Origin: an uncultured Neomegalonema sp.
GTDB lineage: Bacteria; Pseudomonadota; Alphaproteobacteria; Rhodobacterales; Rhodobacteraceae
NCBI GenBank assembly: GCA_938008165.1
Contig: CALLLP010000008.1
Coordinates: forward strand, 62,001-126,000
Length of the DNA: 64,000 nt
Direction: 5' to 3'
Part shown: positions 28,851 to 39,407 of the stretch, piece by piece
Numbering within the stretch: the first letter of the stretch is position 1
Layout of the letters: every line of letters starts with the position of its first letter
The notes under the pieces: model-generated
What the model was told of the DNA's origin: nothing
Databases searched by the model: none
What the model saw: the letters and a program-made list of their open reading frames with translations, nothing else
Position numbers and translations under genes: made by a program

Positions 28851-28949
28851 ATATAATGGCAAAGGCGGCATGGTGCCCCGACTTCCAAGCGCGGGCAACG
28901 CACCCATTACCCTCAGGATCGCCAGAGAGCTTTTTCGAGCCGCCTACGC

Positions 28950-30461
28950 CTAGCCCGTAAACACATCTGCATAGCGCTCACGCAGGATATTTTTCTGCAC
29001 TTTGCCCATCGTATTGCGGGGCAAACTATCGAGGACGATCAGCTTTTTCGGTTGCTTGAACCGCGCCAGCGACTCGCCAAGACGGGCCGCGATGGCATCA
29101 AGATCGGGGGTTTCGCCCGCTGCGGGCACCACCACCCCCAGCACCGTCTCGCCGAAATCGGGATGCGGCACGCCCACAACCGCGCTTTCCAGCACGCCGG
29201 GGGCATCGTCCAACAATAATTCGATTTCCTTGGGATAGATGTTGTAGCCGCCAGAGATAATCAGATCCTTGTTACGCCCCACAATATGGACATAGCCATC
29301 CTGATCGATCCGCCCCAGATCGCCGGTGATGAAAAAGCCGTCCGCGCGCAGCTCCTCCGCCGTTTTTTCGGGCATCTGCCAATAGCCCTTGAAGACATTC
29401 GGGCCGCGCACCTCGATCTGACCGACCGCACCTTGGGTCAGCGTTTCGCCGGTGACCGGATCGGTGATCTTCAGCTCCACACCCGGCAGGGCGAACCCCA
29501 CCGCACCGGGTCGGCGCTCGCCGTCATAGGGGTTGGAGGTGTTCATATTCGTTTCGGTCATGCCATAGCGTTCGAGGATGCGGTGCCCCGTGCGCGCCTC
29601 GAACCGCGTATGCGTCTCGGCCAGCAGGGGCGCGGACCCTGAAATGAACAGACGCATATGACGCGCGATATCGCCGGTGAACCGCGCATCGTCCAGCAGC
29701 CGGGTATAGAAGGTCGGCACCCCCATCATCGTCGTCGCGCGGGGCATGACCGCCAGCGCCGTATCGAGATCGAATTTGGGCAAAAAGATCATCGATCCAC
29801 CCGTGGCCAGCGTGACATTCGTGGCGACGAACAATCCATGCGTATGAAAGATCGGCAAGGCGTGGAGCAATACATCCGCATCCGTAAACCGCCAATACTC
29901 GACCAGCGTTTCGGCGTTGGAGAGCAGGTTGCCTTGAGTCAGCATCGCTCCTTTCGAGCGGCCCGTCGTGCCCGATGTATACAGGAACGCGGCCAGATCA
30001 TCCGCCCCGCGCGGCGCGGTCGGGAACACCCCGTCCATCGCCCCTGCGCGATCCGTCAGCGAGCCACCCCCCGCCGCATCCAGCGTGTGCAGCCCCACGC
30101 CCAGCCGCGCGGCAAGGGGCGCAAGCCCTTCCTTGCCCGCCGGATCGCATACGACCATTCGCGCGCCGCTATCCTCGATGAAATAGCTCAGCTCACCGAT
30201 CGTATAGGCAGTGTTGAGCGGCAGGAACACGAGGCCCGCCTGCGCACAGGCGGCATAGAGGGCCAGCGCCTGTGGCGATTTCTCGACCTGCACCGCCACC
30301 CGATCGCCGGGCACAAGGCCCTCCGCCGTCAGCGCATGGGCAAATTGCGCGGCCATCCCCAGAAAGCCCGCATAGCCGAGGCTCGACCCATCCGCAAAAT
30401 GCAGGAATGGGGCATCACTGCCCGCATGACGCCCGAAAAGATGATCGTAAAGCGGGTTCAT
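28950..30461 (-). CDS. matB: Malonyl-CoA synthetase (MatB-like acyl-CoA ligase)
   Basis: AMP-binding motifs AFLYTSGTTGRSKGAMLTQGNL, ERYGMTETNMNTSNPYDGERRPGAVGFALPGVE, FFITGDLGRIDQDGYVHIVGRNKDLIISGGYNIYPKEIE. Confidence 0.88.
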   Translation of the reverse strand: MNPLYDHLFGRHAGSDAPFLHFADGSSLGYAGFLGMAAQFAHALTAEGLVPGDRVAVQVEKSPQALALYAACAQAGLVFLPLNTAYTIGELSYFIEDSGARMVVCDPAGKEGLAPLAARLGVGLHTLDAAGGGSLTDRAGAMDGVFPTAPRGADDLAAFLYTSGTTGRSKGAMLTQGNLLSNAETLVEYWRFTDADVLLHALPIFHTHGLFVATNVTLATGGSMIFLPKFDLDTALAVMPRATTMMGVPTFYTRLLDDARFTGDIARHMRLFISGSAPLLAETHTRFEARTGHRILERYGMTETNMNTSNPYDGERRPGAVGFALPGVELKITDPVTGETLTQGAVGQIEVRGPNVFKGYWQMPEKTAEELRADGFFITGDLGRIDQDGYVHIVGRNKDLIISGGYNIYPKEIELLLDDAPGVLESAVVGVPHPDFGETVLGVVVPAAGETPDLDAIAARLGESLARFKQPKKLIVLDSLPRNTMGKVQKNILRERYADVFTG

Positions 30462-31759
30462 ACCGCCCCTCCCATGACCGCATTCGGCAACCATGTCGCA
30501 ATGCCGGGAAACACGCAAAGCAGCAGGATCGCAATAACCATGCAGGCCACATAGGGCAATGACCCCATCAGGATCGTCTTGAGCGAAATATCCGGCGCGA
30601 TGCCGTTGATGACATAGAGGTTCAGACCCACGGGCGGCGAGATCAAGCCGATCTCCATATTGATCGTCAGGATCACCGCAAACCAGATCGGATCGAACCC
30701 CGCCGCCGTGATGATCGGCAACAGGATCGGCGCCGCCATCAGGATCACCGCCACCGGCGGCAAGAAGAACCCGGCAATCAGCAAAAACACATTCACCGCC
30801 GCCATCAGCACCCAGCGCGAGACATCCAGCGTGCCGATCCACTCGGCGATGGATTGGGTGATGAACAGGGACGACAGCATGTAGGAGAACACGCCCGCAG
30901 CGGCAATGATGAACAGGATCATCACCGATTCCCGCGTCGAATCCCGCAGCACGACCCACAGGTCGCGCGGATTCCACAGCCGATAGATCACCATCGCGAT
31001 GACGAGGCACATCAGCGCGCCGACGGCGGCGGTCTCGGATGGCGTGGCAATACCACCATACATGGCATAGAGCACGCCGATAATGATGACGATAAACGGC
31101 AGAACCCGTGGCAGGATTTCGAATTTTTCCTTCCACGTATAACTGCCCGCGCCCAATACCGCCGCATTGCCCGAACGCCATGTCGAATAGAGCGACCAGG
31201 CCATGAACAGGCTGACCAGCAGCAATCCGGGAAAGACCCCCGCAAGGAACAATCGCCCGATCGAGGTTTCCGTCGCGATGCCATAGACGATCATGGTCAC
31301 CGAGGGCGGGATAAGAATGCCCAGTGTGCCCCCCGCCGCAACCGAGTCGGGATAGCCGCGCTTGCGCATCTCCGGAATGCCCATCTTGCCGATGGCGGCA
31401 CAGGTGGCCGGAGACGACCCCGACATCGCGGAAAACAGCGCGCAGGCCCCCAGATTCGAGATGACCAGCCCGCCCGGCACGCGGGTCAGCCACCGCTCCA
31501 GCGCTTCGTAAAGATCGGCCCCCGCGCGGGTCGACGCGATGGACGCCCCCATGATGATAAACATCGGAATCGACAGCAACGCGAAGTTGTCAAGCTTGCC
31601 GAACAGGATTTCGGGCATCAGCTCCAGCGAGCGCGGGCCATCGAAAACGAGCAGGAAACCGGCGGAAACGATCAGCAGGCCAAGGGCGACCGACACGCCC
31701 GAAAACAGGACAAGGATCGTGACGAGCGCGACAAGCGCGCCGAGAAGGAGCGGGTCCAT
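30458..31759 (-). CDS. TRAP transporter large permease (DctM)
   Basis: LSIPMFIIMGASIASTRAGADLYEALERWLTRVPGGLVISNLGACALFSAMSGSSPATCAAIGKMGIPEM. Confidence 0.93.
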   Translation of the reverse strand: MDPLLLGALVALVTILVLFSGVSVALGLLIVSAGFLLVFDGPRSLELMPEILFGKLDNFALLSIPMFIIMGASIASTRAGADLYEALERWLTRVPGGLVISNLGACALFSAMSGSSPATCAAIGKMGIPEMRKRGYPDSVAAGGTLGILIPPSVTMIVYGIATETSIGRLFLAGVFPGLLLVSLFMAWSLYSTWRSGNAAVLGAGSYTWKEKFEILPRVLPFIVIIIGVLYAMYGGIATPSETAAVGALMCLVIAMVIYRLWNPRDLWVVLRDSTRESVMILFIIAAAGVFSYMLSSLFITQSIAEWIGTLDVSRWVLMAAVNVFLLIAGFFLPPVAVILMAAPILLPIITAAGFDPIWFAVILTINMEIGLISPPVGLNLYVINGIAPDISLKTILMGSLPYVACMVIAILLLCVFPGIATWLPNAVMGGAV

Positions 31760-32308
31760 TTACGTATCCTGCAATCCGAAGGGAGGGTCCACATCCGTCC
31801 ACATCGCGATAAAATCCGCGATCAATTGCAGCAACAGCAATCCAAAACCGATGGGCAGCGAGAGATAGGGAATCCAGAGCGGCGGTCCCCAGACCGTATC
31901 CGACCGCCAGCCGCGCTCCCATGCGAAATGCCAGTAATCATAGCCGTAATACAGCATGATCGCGACGATCACGATCGACAGGCTCAGCGTGATCGTGGCC
32001 AGCACCTTACGCGCCTTCATCGGCAGGGCGAGGGGGATCAGATCGACATTCACATGGCCGCGCAACCGCTGCACATAGGGCAATCCGATCAGCGTGGCGG
32101 CAATGACGAGGTAAATGACCGCTTCGGTCTGCCATACGGTCGAGCCGTTGAGAACAAAGCGGACATAGATCATCTGGCAGGTAATCCCCACCGCCGACAC
32201 GATCATCGTCGCCGACACCCAACCCGCCACCGTGGAGATGGCGGCCACCGCCCGCAGAAAGGGATTGCCGCCAGTCTGTGCGACCACTGCGTTGCTTTCA
32301 ATCGCCAT
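31760..32308 (-). CDS. TRAP transporter small permease (DctQ)
   Basis: Four-TM protein adjacent to DctM; AVIYLVIAATLIGLPYVQRLRGHVNVDLI. Confidence 0.9.
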   Translation of the reverse strand: MAIESNAVVAQTGGNPFLRAVAAISTVAGWVSATMIVSAVGITCQMIYVRFVLNGSTVWQTEAVIYLVIAATLIGLPYVQRLRGHVNVDLIPLALPMKARKVLATITLSLSIVIVAIMLYYGYDYWHFAWERGWRSDTVWGPPLWIPYLSLPIGFGLLLLQLIADFIAMWTDVDPPFGLQDT

Positions 32309-32421
32309 GGGGACTCCGGTCGTTGGGGGGGATCAAAGGGAGGATGTCAAAAGGATGGGCCTGCCCCGAACACTACGATGTTCTCCCGGAAACCCATTGC
32401 CCGTTCATGTCGGCACCAAAC

Positions 32422-32454
32422 CCCGTCACACCCGGCTTGCGCGGGGTATGACGG
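32422..32454. repeat. REP-like imperfect palindrome between dctP and dctQ
   Basis: CCCGTCACACCCGGCTTGCGCGGGGTATGACGG, arms CCGTCA-c-ACCC and GGGT-a-TGACGG. Confidence 0.55.
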
Positions 32455-32564
32455 TGCTTTTGTCGACAGTCTGTTCACCAGAACCGACAATCGCGATGGG
32501 CCTGAAACGAGGGGGGCGACTCCAGTGTGGCACGCATCCGGGGCAGGCACAGAACGGCGTCAGA

Positions 32565-33554
32565 TCACTCGACGGACAGCGCCATGTCGAGCAGTTCCTG
32601 ACCGCCCTCGACCTCGTTCACGAATTTCTTCAACGAGGTTTCCTTGGCGACCGTCAGCCATGCTTCGAAATCTTCCGGGGTCATCTTGGCGATCTCGACC
32701 CCGGCTTCCTCGAAGACGGTGACCGAGGCGGCGTCCTGTTTCTTGGCTTCGGCCAGATAATAGGCTTCGGCCTTCTCGGCACCGGCCAGAAGGGCGGCCT
32801 GTTGTTTTTCGTTCAGGCCCTCGAAGGTCGATTTGTTCATCATCAGAGGCTGATACATGAACCACAACGCCACATCGCCCGCCGGGGTATAGCACGCGAC
32901 CTGCTCGTAAATGCGATACGAGACGAAGGAGGATGACGAAGTATTCGCGGCATCCAGAACGCCTGTCTGCATGGCATTGTAGATTTCCGACGACGCCATC
33001 GAGGCAATCGAGGCACCGGCGCCCGCCAGCATCTGCTCAAAGGCCTTTCCGGCGGCGCGGGATTGGAGACCCTTCACGTCATCGGGCTTCGTGATGCATT
33101 TTTCCTTACCCACGAATCCACCCGCAAGATAGCCGTGTACCAGCACCATCACATCATCGGCGGCCATCTTCTCTTCCAGCGCCGCCATGAAATCGCTTTC
33201 GTTCAGGCGGGCCGCATGGTCATGGTTCTTCACGAGGCCGGGCATCAGCGTCAGGTTATAGGCAGGTTGCTGACCCCCCGCATAGGCCAGCGGAAAGACC
33301 GTCATATCGAGCTGACCGCGCGACAACGGCTTATATTGCTCCCGCGGCTTGAACAGGGATTTCGATGGGAAAATCTTGATCTCAAGATCCACATCGGCGG
33401 CGGCGACCTCTTCGGCGACGATCTCGGCGACCTTGTGGCGCACATCGCTGGTCGACCATTGATGCGAGAGGCGCAATTCCTCCGCCCCTGCCATCGATGT
33501 CGTGGCAAGCAACGCAGCGGCGGCGGCAAGGCCAGTAAAACGAGACGATTTCAT
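32565..33554 (-). CDS. TRAP transporter substrate-binding protein (DctP)
   Basis: Signal peptide, AEELRLSHQWSTSDVRHKVAEIVAEEVAAADVDLEIKIFPSKSLFKPREQYKPLSRGQLDM; ...EIYNAMQTGVLDAANTSSSSFVSYRIYEQ. Confidence 0.92.
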   Translation of the reverse strand: MKSSRFTGLAAAAALLATTSMAGAEELRLSHQWSTSDVRHKVAEIVAEEVAAADVDLEIKIFPSKSLFKPREQYKPLSRGQLDMTVFPLAYAGGQQPAYNLTLMPGLVKNHDHAARLNESDFMAALEEKMAADDVMVLVHGYLAGGFVGKEKCITKPDDVKGLQSRAAGKAFEQMLAGAGASIASMASSEIYNAMQTGVLDAANTSSSSFVSYRIYEQVACYTPAGDVALWFMYQPLMMNKSTFEGLNEKQQAALLAGAEKAEAYYLAEAKKQDAASVTVFEEAGVEIAKMTPEDFEAWLTVAKETSLKKFVNEVEGGQELLDMALSVE

Positions 33555-33664
33555 GGAAATTTCCTCCGATTGTTTTATCCGATTCTCGATCGGTTACCGT
33601 ACTGGTTCCATATTTCGGGCAAGCGATCAATGATCGCGCCCAAGGCCGGATACCCGCGCCTCGC

Positions 33665-34438
33665 TCAGATCATCCCCCCATCAACGATGAAATCCTGCGC
33701 GGTACAGGCCGCCGAGGCATCCGATGCCAAAAACAGCGCCATCTGCGCCACATCGCGCCCACACAACTCACGCGGCAGACATTGGCGCGCAACAACCGCA
33801 TCGATCGCCGCCTGATCCGTGAGCCATAAGGCCCTCTGGCGCGCGGTCAGAATGGCCCCCGGCATAATCGTATTCGCCCGGATGCCATAGCGCCCCATAT
33901 CCCGCGCGATGGAGCGCGTCAGACCCCGGATCGCGGCCTTGCAGGCGTTATACAAGACGAGAGTCTCGACCATAATCTCCGGCGCGGTCGAGCCGAGATT
34001 GATGATCGAACCGCGCCCGCGCCCCTTCATCCAGCCGCAGACCGTTTGCGCGGCAAAGAACTGATGCTTCAGGTTCACATCGACTGCCTGGGACCATTGC
34101 GCCTCGGTCACATCGGCCAGATCGATGCGGGTATCGTTGGCGGCATTATTGAGCAGAACGTCAATGCCCGCGCCCCGTGCTTCGGCGGCTTCCAGCGCCG
34201 CCCTGAGCTGCGCGATATCCGTCACGTCACAGGGCAGGAACAGCGGAGCGCGCCCCTTTTCTGAAAGCGCAGCCTCCAGCGCCCGCCCCGCCGTCTCGTC
34301 AATATCGACGAAGACAACCATACTGCCCTGTTCATGAAATGCCGCGACAAGATCGGCTCCGATGCCGGATGCCCCGCCCGAAATAAAAACGGTACGGTCC
34401 GCAAGATCGGCATAGCGGGCAAGAGATATTTCGTTCAT
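33665..34438 (-). CDS. SDR family dehydrogenase, D-xylose 1-dehydrogenase-like
   Basis: [31 protein letters not shown]...[39 protein letters not shown]...[22 protein letters not shown]; resembles Caulobacter-type XylB; divergent from xylF. Confidence 0.8.
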   Translation of the reverse strand: MNEISLARYADLADRTVFISGGASGIGADLVAAFHEQGSMVVFVDIDETAGRALEAALSEKGRAPLFLPCDVTDIAQLRAALEAAEARGAGIDVLLNNAANDTRIDLADVTEAQWSQAVDVNLKHQFFAAQTVCGWMKGRGRGSIINLGSTAPEIMVETLVLYNACKAAIRGLTRSIARDMGRYGIRANTIMPGAILTARQRALWLTDQAAIDAVVARQCLPRELCGRDVAQMALFLASDASAACTAQDFIVDGGMI

Positions 34439-34531
34439 TGTAGCTTTCAATTTTTCGGGATAGCCCTTCGACGGACTATTCTCGGCATCAAAAGCCCGGT
34501 CAATCGGGCTGATTACTCGGGGAGACGAAAA

Positions 34532-35578
34532 GTGACCTTCAGGAACCTCTTGACCGCCGCCGCCCTCGCGACCGGCTTCGCTGCCACCGCCCCTATCGCC
34601 CATGCCGACGGCCATGGCGGCACCGTGGTCGGTGTCAGTTGGTCCAATTTTCAGGAAGAACGCTGGAAAACCGACGAAACGGCCATCAAGGCCGCATTGG
34701 AAGCGGCGGGCGCGACCTATCTGTCGGCGGATGCGCAATCCTCCTCGGCCAAGCAATTATCGGATATCGAAAGCCTGATCGCCCAAGGCGCCGATGCGCT
34801 CATCATTCTCGCACAGGATGCAAAGGCCATCGGCCCCGCAGTTCAGGCCGCCGCCGATGAGGGGATTCCGGTTGTCGGCTATGACCGTCTGATCGAGGAC
34901 GAGCGCTCCTTCTACCTGACATTCGACAATGTCGAGGTTGGGCGGATGCAGGCCCGCGCGGTCTTTGCGGCGCAGCCAAAGGGCAATTATGTCATGATCA
35001 AAGGCTCGCCCACGGATCCGAATGCCGATTTTCTGCGCGGTGGACAGCAGGAAATCATTCAGGCCGCCATCGATTCAGGCGATATCACCATCGTCGGCGA
35101 AGCCTATACCGATGGCTGGCTTCCCGCGAATGCCCAGCGCAACATGGAACAGATTCTGACCGCGCAGGATAACGAGGTCGATGCCGTTGTCGCCTCGAAT
35201 GACGGAACGGCGGGCGGCGTCGTCGCGGCGCTGACGGCACAGGGCATGGACGGCCTGCCCGTTTCGGGACAAGATGGCGACCATGCCGCCCTGAACCGCG
35301 TCGCGAAGGGCACGCAAACCGTTTCGGTCTGGAAAGACGCACGCGAATTGGGCAAGGCAGCGGGACAAATCGCCGTGACGCTGGCCAAGGGCGTGCCGAT
35401 GGGGTCGGTCTATGGCTCCTCCGACTGGACCTCCCCCGCCGGAACGACGATGACGGCGATCTTCCTGTCGCCTAATCCGATCACGGCGGCAAACCTCGAC
35501 ATGGTGGTCGATGCAGGCTGGATCACGAAGGACAAGCTGTGTCAGGGCGTCTCCAACGGCCCCTCGCCCTGTAACTGA
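34532..35578 (+). CDS. xylF: D-xylose/sugar ABC transporter substrate-binding protein (GTG start)
   Basis: [90 protein letters not shown]. Confidence 0.92.
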   Translation: MTFRNLLTAAALATGFAATAPIAHADGHGGTVVGVSWSNFQEERWKTDETAIKAALEAAGATYLSADAQSSSAKQLSDIESLIAQGADALIILAQDAKAIGPAVQAAADEGIPVVGYDRLIEDERSFYLTFDNVEVGRMQARAVFAAQPKGNYVMIKGSPTDPNADFLRGGQQEIIQAAIDSGDITIVGEAYTDGWLPANAQRNMEQILTAQDNEVDAVVASNDGTAGGVVAALTAQGMDGLPVSGQDGDHAALNRVAKGTQTVSVWKDARELGKAAGQIAVTLAKGVPMGSVYGSSDWTSPAGTTMTAIFLSPNPITAANLDMVVDAGWITKDKLCQGVSNGPSPCN

Positions 35579-35592
35579 TCGCAGCGGACAGC

Positions 35593-36894
35593 ATGACCCA
35601 CACCCCGGATCACGGCGCGGCGAAACCGGCACCGAAGGGCGCCCTCGCCTCGCTCGATCTCGATACACGCCTTCTGGGCATGATCGGCGCGTTCGTGGTG
35701 TTATGCCTTGTATTCGATCTTATGACCGGCGGACGGTTCCTGACGCCGCGCAATATCTTCAACCTGACGATCCAGACCGTCTCGGTCGCGATCATGGCGA
35801 CGGGGATGGTGTTCATCATCGTCTGTCGCCATATCGATCTCAGCGTCGGGGCGCTGCTCGCCACCTGTTCGGCGGCGATGGCGATGATGCAGACGGTGGT
35901 TCTGCCGCATTATCTGGGGATGACGCTTGGCGGTCCGGCCCTGTGGATCGTGGCGATCTTGGGCGGCGTGGTGATCGGCACGGCGATCGGCGCCTTTCAG
36001 GGATGGATGATCGGTTATCTGACGATCCCTGCCTTCATCGTTACGCTCGGAGGATTGCTGATCTGGCGCAATGTCGGGTGGTATATGACCGATGGCCAGA
36101 CCATCGGCCCGCTCGACCCGACCTTTATGATGTTCGGCGGCACGAATGGCACGCTGGGGGTTGAGGCGTCGTGGGGTGTGGGCATCCTCTGCGCCCTCGG
36201 CGCGGTCCTTGCGTTGTGGCAGGCGCGCCGCCGAAAGCGGAAACACGGGTTCTCGGTCAAACCTGTCTGGGCCGAACTGACGATGATGGGCCTCGCGGCG
36301 GGGGCCATTTTGGGCTTTGTCGCCATCCTCAACGCCTATGAAATTCCCCCCCGTCGCCTCGCACGGATGTTCGAGGCGCGCGGCGAGGTGATGCCGGAGG
36401 GGTATCGAGAGGGCTATGGACTGCCGGTTTCGGTACTGGTGCTGATCGTCGTGGCGGTGGCCATGACCCTGATCGCCCGGCGTACGCGGTTCGGGCGCTA
36501 TATCTTCGCCACGGGTGGCAACCCCGATGCGGCGGAGTTGTCGGGGGTCAATACGCGCCTGCTGACCGTCAAGATCTTCGCATTGATGGGCGCGCTCTGC
36601 GCGATTTCGGCGGTGGTCGCCTCGGCGCGCCTGTCGAACCATTCCAACGATATCGGCACGCTGGACGAATTGCGCGTTATCGCGGCGGCGGTGATCGGGG
36701 GGACGGCCCTGTCAGGCGGGATCGGCACGATCTACGGCGCGATCCTTGGGGCGCTGGTGATGCAATCCCTGCAATCGGGCATGGCGATGATCGGGGTGGA
36801 TGCGCCTCTCCAGAACATCGTGGTCGGCGCGGTTCTCGTGCTCGCGGTGCTGGTCGATATTCTCTATCGTCGCCGGGCGGAGGGCACGCGATGA
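35593..36894 (+). CDS. xylH: Sugar (xylose) ABC transporter permease
   Basis: [85 protein letters not shown]. Confidence 0.93.
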   Translation: MTHTPDHGAAKPAPKGALASLDLDTRLLGMIGAFVVLCLVFDLMTGGRFLTPRNIFNLTIQTVSVAIMATGMVFIIVCRHIDLSVGALLATCSAAMAMMQTVVLPHYLGMTLGGPALWIVAILGGVVIGTAIGAFQGWMIGYLTIPAFIVTLGGLLIWRNVGWYMTDGQTIGPLDPTFMMFGGTNGTLGVEASWGVGILCALGAVLALWQARRRKRKHGFSVKPVWAELTMMGLAAGAILGFVAILNAYEIPPRRLARMFEARGEVMPEGYREGYGLPVSVLVLIVVAVAMTLIARRTRFGRYIFATGGNPDAAELSGVNTRLLTVKIFALMGALCAISAVVASARLSNHSNDIGTLDELRVIAAAVIGGTALSGGIGTIYGAILGALVMQSLQSGMAMIGVDAPLQNIVVGAVLVLAVLVDILYRRRAEGTR

Positions 36895-37637
36895 CCCCCC
36901 TCGTGGAGATGCGCGACATTTCGATCGCCTTTGGCGGTGTGAAGGCGGTCGATCATGTGTCGGTCGATCTCTATCCCGGCGAAGTGGTCGGCTTGCTCGG
37001 CCATAACGGGGCGGGAAAATCGACGCTCATCAAGATTCTCTCAGGGGCGTATCGCGCCGATAGCGGCGAGATATACGTCAACGGCCAGCGCGCCGATATC
37101 CGCAGCCCCCGCGACGCCCGCGCGCTGAATATCGAGACGATCTACCAGACACTCGCGCTCGCAGACAATCTGGACGCCGCCGCCAATCTCTTTCTCGGGC
37201 GCGAGCTGACCACATCGCTGGGCTTTGTGGATGATGACGCGATGGAGGCGGAAACCCGGCGCATCATGGGCCGCCTCAACCCCAATTTCACGAAATTCGC
37301 CGATCCGGTCAAAGCCTTGTCAGGCGGGCAGCGCCAATCGGTCGCCATCGCCCGTGCCGTCTATTTCAACGCGAAAATCCTGATCATGGACGAGCCGACC
37401 GCCGCCCTCGGACCGCAGGAGACGAAGATGGTCGCGGAATTGATCGAGGAGCTGAAGGCCCAAGGTCTCGGCATCTTTCTCATCAGCCATGACGTGCATG
37501 ACGTGATGGCCCTGTGCGACCGAATTTCCGTGATGAAAAACGGGGCCTTGGTCGGCACGGAGCGGGTGGAGGATGTCACCGATGACGATATTCTCGGCAT
37601 GATCATTCTGGGAAAGAAGCCGGAGCGGGCCTTGTAA
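36891..37637 (+). CDS. xylG: Sugar (xylose) ABC transporter ATP-binding protein
   Basis: [26 protein letters not shown]...[32 protein letters not shown]. Confidence 0.93.
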   Translation: MTPLVEMRDISIAFGGVKAVDHVSVDLYPGEVVGLLGHNGAGKSTLIKILSGAYRADSGEIYVNGQRADIRSPRDARALNIETIYQTLALADNLDAAANLFLGRELTTSLGFVDDDAMEAETRRIMGRLNPNFTKFADPVKALSGGQRQSVAIARAVYFNAKILIMDEPTAALGPQETKMVAELIEELKAQGLGIFLISHDVHDVMALCDRISVMKNGALVGTERVEDVTDDDILGMIILGKKPERAL

Positions 37638-37668
37638 GCCGCCCCCGCCCGCTTCGACCGCGCGCCAA

Positions 37669-38409
37669 TCAGTCCCGCTCATCCGCCTGCAACCGCCGCT
37701 CCAGCCGCCGCACAAGGGCGGAGACGATCAGGATCAGGACAAGATATTCCAGTACCAGCACGGTGTAGATTTCGAGCGGCCTGTATTCCGTGACCACCAA
37801 TTCATTCGCCCGGCGGGTCAGCTCCTGCATCCCGATGACGGAGACGAGCGACGACATCTTGAGCATATACACAAGCTGATTGCCCAGCGCGGGCAGGATA
37901 CGCCGGATCGCTTGGGGCAGAATCACGAAACGCATCGTATCGGCATAACTGAGCGAAACCGACTGGGCCGCCTCGTATTGCCCGCGATTGATCGACTGAA
38001 TCCCGGCGCGGAAAATCTCGGCCTGAAAGGCACTGTCCGACAAAGCCAGCGCGATCACTCCAGCCCAGAAAACCCCGATGGAAATATCCATCACCTGCGG
38101 CAACCCGTAATAGACCCACAGAATCAACACGAGGATCGGCACGGCCCGCACGATCTCGACATAGACCCGGTTAAAGGCCCTCAGCGCCCGATTCTGCGAC
38201 AGGCCCGGCAAGGCGACCAGCAGACCGACCACGACCGAAATCGAAATGGCGGTCAAGGAGAGCAAAACCGTGTAATACAGCCCCCCAAACAGAAATTTCA
38301 GGTTCGACCACCCTGAGGCGGTGGAGGGATTGACCACATACCACCCCCATTCTCCCGAACACCCGGCGAGCACGATGGCGAGGGCGACGAACAGCGACGC
38401 GCGTTTCAT
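37669..38409 (-). CDS. Polar amino acid ABC transporter permease (HisM/GltK-like)
   Basis: GGLYYTVLLSLTAISISVVVGLLVALPGLSQNRALRAFNRVYVEIVRAVPILVLILWVYYGLP; FRAGIQSINRGQYEAAQSVSLSY. Confidence 0.9.
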   Translation of the reverse strand: MKRASLFVALAIVLAGCSGEWGWYVVNPSTASGWSNLKFLFGGLYYTVLLSLTAISISVVVGLLVALPGLSQNRALRAFNRVYVEIVRAVPILVLILWVYYGLPQVMDISIGVFWAGVIALALSDSAFQAEIFRAGIQSINRGQYEAAQSVSLSYADTMRFVILPQAIRRILPALGNQLVYMLKMSSLVSVIGMQELTRRANELVVTEYRPLEIYTVLVLEYLVLILIVSALVRRLERRLQADERD

Positions 38410-38419
38410 TCGTGCCCCC

Positions 38420-39172
38420 TCAATGGTGCAGGATTTTCTGAAGGAAATCGCGGCATCGCGCGGTCTTGGGCGCCGCGAAGAAAGCTTCGGGCGGGGCCGT
38501 CTCGACGATTTCTCCATGATCCATGAAGACCATCGTATCCGCGACCCCCCGCGCAAAGCCCATCTCATGGGTGACGCAGATCATCGTCATGCCGCTTTCG
38601 GCGAGTTCTGTCATGACCTCCAGTACCTCCGAGATCATTTCGGGGTCGAGGGCCGAGGTCGGCTCGTCGAACAGCATGATCTTGGGTTCCATACACAGGC
38701 TGCGCGCGATGGCCACGCGCTGCTGCTGACCGCCCGAAAGCTGACGCGGATATTTCGCGGCCTGTTCGGGAATGCGCACGCGGGTCAGGTAGCGCATGGC
38801 CAGTTCCTGCGCCTCCTCCGGCGATTTGCGACGGGCGCGCAAGGGACCGAGGGTCAGGTTCTCAAGGACCGTCAGATGCGGGAACAGGTTGAATTGTTGA
38901 AAGACCATCCCGACCTGCGCCCGGATGGCATCGAGGCTGCGGCGACTGTCATCGAGCGTCACACCATCGACGGTGATACGCCCGCTTTCATGCTTTTCCA
39001 GCCGGTTGATACAGCGGATCAGGGTGGATTTACCCGATCCCGACGGGCCGCAGACCACGACCCGCTCGCCCAGCGACACGTCGAGCGAAACCGAATTCAG
39101 CGCCCGAAAATCCCCGAAGGATTTTGTGACATCCCTGACCGATATGACGGGATTCGTATGTTCAGCGACCAT
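38420..39172 (-). CDS. Polar amino acid ABC transporter ATP-binding protein (GlnQ-like)
   Basis: [30 protein letters not shown]...[36 protein letters not shown]. Confidence 0.93.
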   Translation of the reverse strand: MVAEHTNPVISVRDVTKSFGDFRALNSVSLDVSLGERVVVCGPSGSGKSTLIRCINRLEKHESGRITVDGVTLDDSRRSLDAIRAQVGMVFQQFNLFPHLTVLENLTLGPLRARRKSPEEAQELAMRYLTRVRIPEQAAKYPRQLSGGQQQRVAIARSLCMEPKIMLFDEPTSALDPEMISEVLEVMTELAESGMTMICVTHEMGFARGVADTMVFMDHGEIVETAPPEAFFAAPKTARCRDFLQKILHH

Positions 39173-39407
39173 CAAGACTCCCCTTCATTCGCTGGCCTTG
39201 AAGCACGCGGCCCGCCCGCATGCAACCGCCTGCATGACGCAGCGGGCCGATCCATCTTTCGCCATGATCCTGCCTATCCTAACCCGTTCTCTGGCAGGCG
39301 CAGGCAATGCCCGGCGGATGGCAGGTCAGACAAATCAGCGATTTGTGATGGGGGTCATTCGGCCCTTTACTTGCATGCTAAAGCTTGAACAGTGTATGGA
39401 ATACAGC

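Noticed and set aside
28950-31493. 847-aa ORF suggesting a fusion of DctM and MatB
   Set aside because: The N-terminal part is an out-of-frame read of dctM; MatB starts at 30461.
30854-32722. 622-aa plus-strand ORF opposite dctM/dctQ
   Set aside because: Antisense shadow of TRAP permeases; Arg/Asp/Gln-rich with no domain.
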